Made by a program: the position numbers and the translations under genes. This document shows positions 12,789 to 15,250 of a DNA stretch of 15,250 bases, in pieces (the stretch's first letter is position 1; each line of letters opens with the position of its first letter). The notes beneath the pieces were generated by a model, which ran no database searches, was not told the DNA's origin, and was given only the letters and a program-made list of their open reading frames with translations. The DNA lies in contig JAPLTI010000154.1 in the NCBI GenBank assembly GCA_026398285.1, forward strand, positions 1-15,250, written 5' to 3'. The stretch comes from Verrucomicrobiota bacterium. GTDB lineage: Bacteria; Verrucomicrobiota; Verrucomicrobiia; Chthoniobacterales; Terrimicrobiaceae.

Positions 12789-14863
12789 GGGTTTGTGATG
12801 TTATCGGGACGGGCGAGCCCTTGGTTTGCCTGATTGCCTTCGTCGTCGCGCGTGACTCCCCTGCCCTCTCGGGCCGCCCGGCGCCAGGCTTCATCGATCT
12901 CGCGCACCTCGGCGGCGGGAATGACATAATGCTTTTGAGGCAGAAACGCGTAAATGATGGCTGTCGCGATGGCGCCGAGGAAGGAGAGGATGGCCAACCA
13001 CCACATGTGCCAGACCAAGCCGAAGCCGAGCCCAGAGGCCATAATCATAATGATGAAGCCGTAATAGGTGTTCGCGGGCATCTCGATGTCGTCGTATTTC
13101 TCGATCGGTTGGTAGGCCGTGCCCTTTTCCTTGGCATCTGCGAAGACATCCCGGCATTCGACCTTGGGCAGAACAGCAAAGTTCCATTCGGGAGTTGGCG
13201 CAGGGGTCGCCCACTCGAGGCTTCGCCCGTCCCAAGGATCACCAAAGGGAACCATCAATTTCTTCCGGTTCAAAACGCTTACAAAGATTGTCAGGAGGAT
13301 GAAAAGGAAGGCGAGGCCGAGAATGAGCGAACCGATTCCCGAGACAATCATCCACGGAACAAGATCCGGATCCTGGTAGGCGACGGTTCGCCGTGTCATT
13401 CCCATCATTCCGGTTTGGTAGAGAGGCATGAAGGCCAGAATGAAGCCGATTGCCCAAAGGAATGCGGTGATGCGGGATAAACTCTCCATGAGTCGGAACC
13501 CGTAAATTTTGGGGAACCAGATGTGAATGCCCGCGAGAATTCCAAACAGAACTCCGGGAATGATCACATTGTGAAAATGCGCGACCAGAAATTGGCTGTT
13601 GTGCAGTTGGTAATCCAAGGTGGGGCTCGCAAGGATCACCCCGCTGAGACCGCCAATGGTGAAGAGGACGAAAAACCCGCAGAGGTAGATCATCGGGGCC
13701 GTGAACCGGATCCGTCCGCCCCAAAGAGTCGCCAGCCAATCGTAGATTTTCACCCCCGTCGGGATGGCAATCAGCAGCGTCGCCACGCCAAAGGCGGCGT
13801 TCACCGTGGCCGATTGCCCCATGGTGAAGAAGTGGTGCAGCCAGACCGTGAAGGAAAGAACCGCGATGCACATCGTGGCTGCAACAATACTGGTGTAGCC
13901 GTAAAGACGCTTCCCGGAATAGGTGGAGGCGATTTCCGACATCACCCCGAAAGCCGGAAGGATGAGAATGTAAACTTCCGGGTGGCCGAACATCCAGAAC
14001 AGGTTGATGAAGTTCATCAAATTCCCGCCCATGTCGTTGGTGAAAAAGTGGAAGCCGAGGAATCGGTCAAGCCCAAGCATGGCGCAGCAGGCCGTAAGGG
14101 GCGGCATCGCAAAGATCAGCAGGATGGAGGTGCAGAGGGCCGTCCAAGTAAATAGCGGCATCCTCATGAAACTCATCCCCGCCGTTCGCAACTTGTAAAT
14201 GGTCACCGAAAAGTTGACACCCGTGAGGGTGGAGCCGATTCCAGAAATCGCAATGGCCAGGATGTAATAATCGGGGCCGACTCCGGGATTGGCCAAGCGC
14301 CCGGTGAACGAGGGATACCCGGTCCATCCACCCGTCGAAAACTCGCCGATCATCAGCGAGATCATGAAGAGAAAGCCGCCGGCCGCCGTGAGACCCAGGC
14401 TGATTTGATTGAGCCTCGGAAAGGCCACATCCCTGGCGCCGATCTGCAAGGGAACGACGATATTGATAAGGCCGAACAGGAAAGGCATCGCCACGAAAAA
14501 GATCATGTTGGTGCCGTGAGTCGTGAAAAGTTGGTTGAAGTGATCCGAGGAGAGGAACCCGCCATTGAGGCCGACCGCCTGGTTTGCCCGCATCAACATA
14601 CCCTCGACCACTCCGCGGAACAACATAATCACCGCGAAGATGATATACATCGTGCCGATTTTTTTGTGATCGACGCTGGTCAGCCATTCGAAAAGGGGCT
14701 TCCACCACTTCATCCAAGTGAGAAGAGCGACAATCATGACTCCCCCGACCGGCATCATGGCCGCCGCGCTGGCGGTGATGAATGTGTTGATATTTGGTTG
14801 TTCGACCGCCTGAACGAGGATGATCGAGTCCCAAGTTAATCTGCCAAAAATCGCGTCAAGCAT
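12785..14863 (-). CDS. cyoB: Cytochrome bo3 quinol oxidase subunit I (CyoB)
   Basis: The catalytic subunit of the terminal oxidase reduces oxygen to water at a heme-copper centre and pumps protons across the inner membrane. The 692-residue length suits CyoB. Low-spin heme ligands are His116 and His431. The binuclear centre has His294, cross-linked Tyr298 (GHPEVY), His343, His344 and His429. Channel residues Asp145, Glu296 and Lys372 are present. Of the high-affinity quinol site residues known in E. coli, Arg71, His98 and Gln101 correspond to Arg83, His108 and Gln111, while Asp75 is replaced by Glu87. This pattern supports a quinol rather than a cytochrome c oxidase. A C-terminal extension after the last helix is rich in Arg, Glu and Asn. 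The gene starts 2 nt after the cyoA stop codon ends and overlaps cyoC by 4 nt. Confidence 0.97.
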   Translation of the reverse strand: MLDAIFGRLTWDSIILVQAVEQPNINTFITASAAAMMPVGGVMIVALLTWMKWWKPLFEWLTSVDHKKIGTMYIIFAVIMLFRGVVEGMLMRANQAVGLNGGFLSSDHFNQLFTTHGTNMIFFVAMPFLFGLINIVVPLQIGARDVAFPRLNQISLGLTAAGGFLFMISLMIGEFSTGGWTGYPSFTGRLANPGVGPDYYILAIAISGIGSTLTGVNFSVTIYKLRTAGMSFMRMPLFTWTALCTSILLIFAMPPLTACCAMLGLDRFLGFHFFTNDMGGNLMNFINLFWMFGHPEVYILILPAFGVMSEIASTYSGKRLYGYTSIVAATMCIAVLSFTVWLHHFFTMGQSATVNAAFGVATLLIAIPTGVKIYDWLATLWGGRIRFTAPMIYLCGFFVLFTIGGLSGVILASPTLDYQLHNSQFLVAHFHNVIIPGVLFGILAGIHIWFPKIYGFRLMESLSRITAFLWAIGFILAFMPLYQTGMMGMTRRTVAYQDPDLVPWMIVSGIGSLILGLAFLFILLTIFVSVLNRKKLMVPFGDPWDGRSLEWATPAPTPEWNFAVLPKVECRDVFADAKEKGTAYQPIEKYDDIEMPANTYYGFIIMIMASGLGFGLVWHMWWLAILSFLGAIATAIIYAFLPQKHYVIPAAEVREIDEAWRRAAREGRGVTRDDEGNQANQGLARPDNITNP

Positions 14864-14864
14864 T

Positions 14865-15250
14865 TTACATTTCCATTCCCATCATGGGTTTATCTGATGC
14901 CGGCGGGAGGGGTGATTTCTTGGGGTCGTAGGAGGGACTGCCCGGTTGGCTTTCCGGAGTCATGTCCTCGACCATGTAGCGGGCCAGCACGCGTTGAAAA
15001 ATTTTTGAATCGTCGAGGACCATTTCAATCGGGCCTTTTCGATTCTCGATGGCGAGGGGTTTTTTTGCCTCTTCCGAAGTCCCCTGCATGGCCAGAATGG
15101 CATAGGTGTCGGCGGTGAGCGAGAGGTCGCTTGATTGCGCCTTCTTCATCCGGGCAGCGTATTCGTCCTTGGAAACCGAATAAACTTGGAACTTCTGCTT
15201 CCAGAATCCGTCGCCGGTAAACTGGGAATTCATCCCCTCGGCCACACCCT
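14865..15250 (-). CDS. cyoA: Cytochrome bo3 quinol oxidase subunit II (CyoA), 3' part
   Basis: Only the C-terminal 128 or so codons lie in the window; the frame stays open to the right edge, so the true start and the membrane-anchored N-terminal half are outside. The visible part corresponds to the end of the cupredoxin-like periplasmic domain and the COX_ARM extension (GVAEGMNSQFTGDGFWKQKF and onward), ending in a Met/Pro-rich tail, DKPMMGMEM. In the position where cytochrome c oxidases carry CuA ligands (Cys-x3-Cys), this segment has no cysteine. That fits a quinol oxidase, although the ligand region is only partly covered. A GTG at 15243-15245 is internal, not a start. The stop lies one base before cyoB, and the order cyoA-B-C-D is as in E. 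coli. Confidence 0.9.
   Translation of the reverse strand, partial: GVAEGMNSQFTGDGFWKQKFQVYSVSKDEYAARMKKAQSSDLSLTADTYAILAMQGTSEEAKKPLAIENRKGPIEMVLDDSKIFQRVLARYMVEDMTPESQPGSPSYDPKKSPLPPASDKPMMGMEM

Noticed and set aside
13523..14155. 210-codon plus-strand ORF opposite cyoB
   Set aside because: Its strongly charged Arg/Glu/His-rich translation is typical of the complement of membrane-protein codons, and cyoB on the other strand is certain.
1..15250. CRISPR arrays, tRNA or rRNA genes, complete insertion sequences
   Set aside because: No regularly spaced repeats, tRNA-like cloverleaf with TTCGA arm, rRNA segments or transposase ORFs were seen on reading both strands.

Overview
The window comes from a Gram-negative bacterium of moderate GC content. 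I think a Verrucomicrobiota or related PVC-group lineage is likely. That view rests on a McsA-McsB-ClpC protein arginine phosphorylation and proteolysis operon headed by a branched-chain aminotransferase gene instead of the Firmicute ctsR repressor gene, found beside a bo3-type quinol oxidase operon and a GlgX debranching enzyme. The lineage call is inference from gene content; no rRNA or other marker is present.

Layout, left to right. (1) 1-2318, plus strand: an uncertain open frame running in from the left edge overlaps the start of glgX, a complete 701-residue glycogen debranching enzyme. (2) 2319-2551: a non-coding gap with several short inverted repeats and one copy of a dispersed 15-base repeat. 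(3) 2552-4269, minus strand: a membrane-anchored rhodanese-like protein, a MauE/DoxX-like membrane protein, a Phd/YefM-like antitoxin, and a PIN-domain toxin gene broken by a single-base frameshift. (4) 4366-4405: a perfect 16-bp stem that terminates the next operon. (5) 4423-9389, minus strand: ilvE-mcsA-mcsB-clpC, a tight operon with a 4-nt gap and then two 4-nt ATGA overlaps. (6) 9390-12007: an accessory, decaying stretch. It holds the second copy of the 15-base repeat, the relic of a type ISP-like restriction helicase (plus strand), a VOC-family (glyoxalase-like) probable lipoprotein, a GNAT acetyltransferase (both minus), and about 430 bases with no recognisable gene. (7) 12008-15250, minus strand: cyoA (3' part only), cyoB, a cyoC with an internal deletion and frameshift, and cyoD.

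How the genes work together. McsB phosphorylates arginines on damaged proteins, McsA is its zinc-binding activator, and ClpC unfolds the marked proteins for ClpP. The phosphoarginine-docking glutamates of ClpC and the RDxxRA allosteric motif of McsB are both visible, so the system looks functional. CyoABCD would oxidise quinol and pump protons, but cyoC as read here lacks its central transmembrane part.

The most interesting points are the three broken genes lying among intact multi-kilobase ORFs (PIN toxin, type ISP helicase, cyoC), the arginine-phosphorylation operon outside Firmicutes with ilvE in the ctsR position, and the orphaned antitoxin. I did not find a clearly new defence or mobile system. 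The helicase relic is the remains of a known class.
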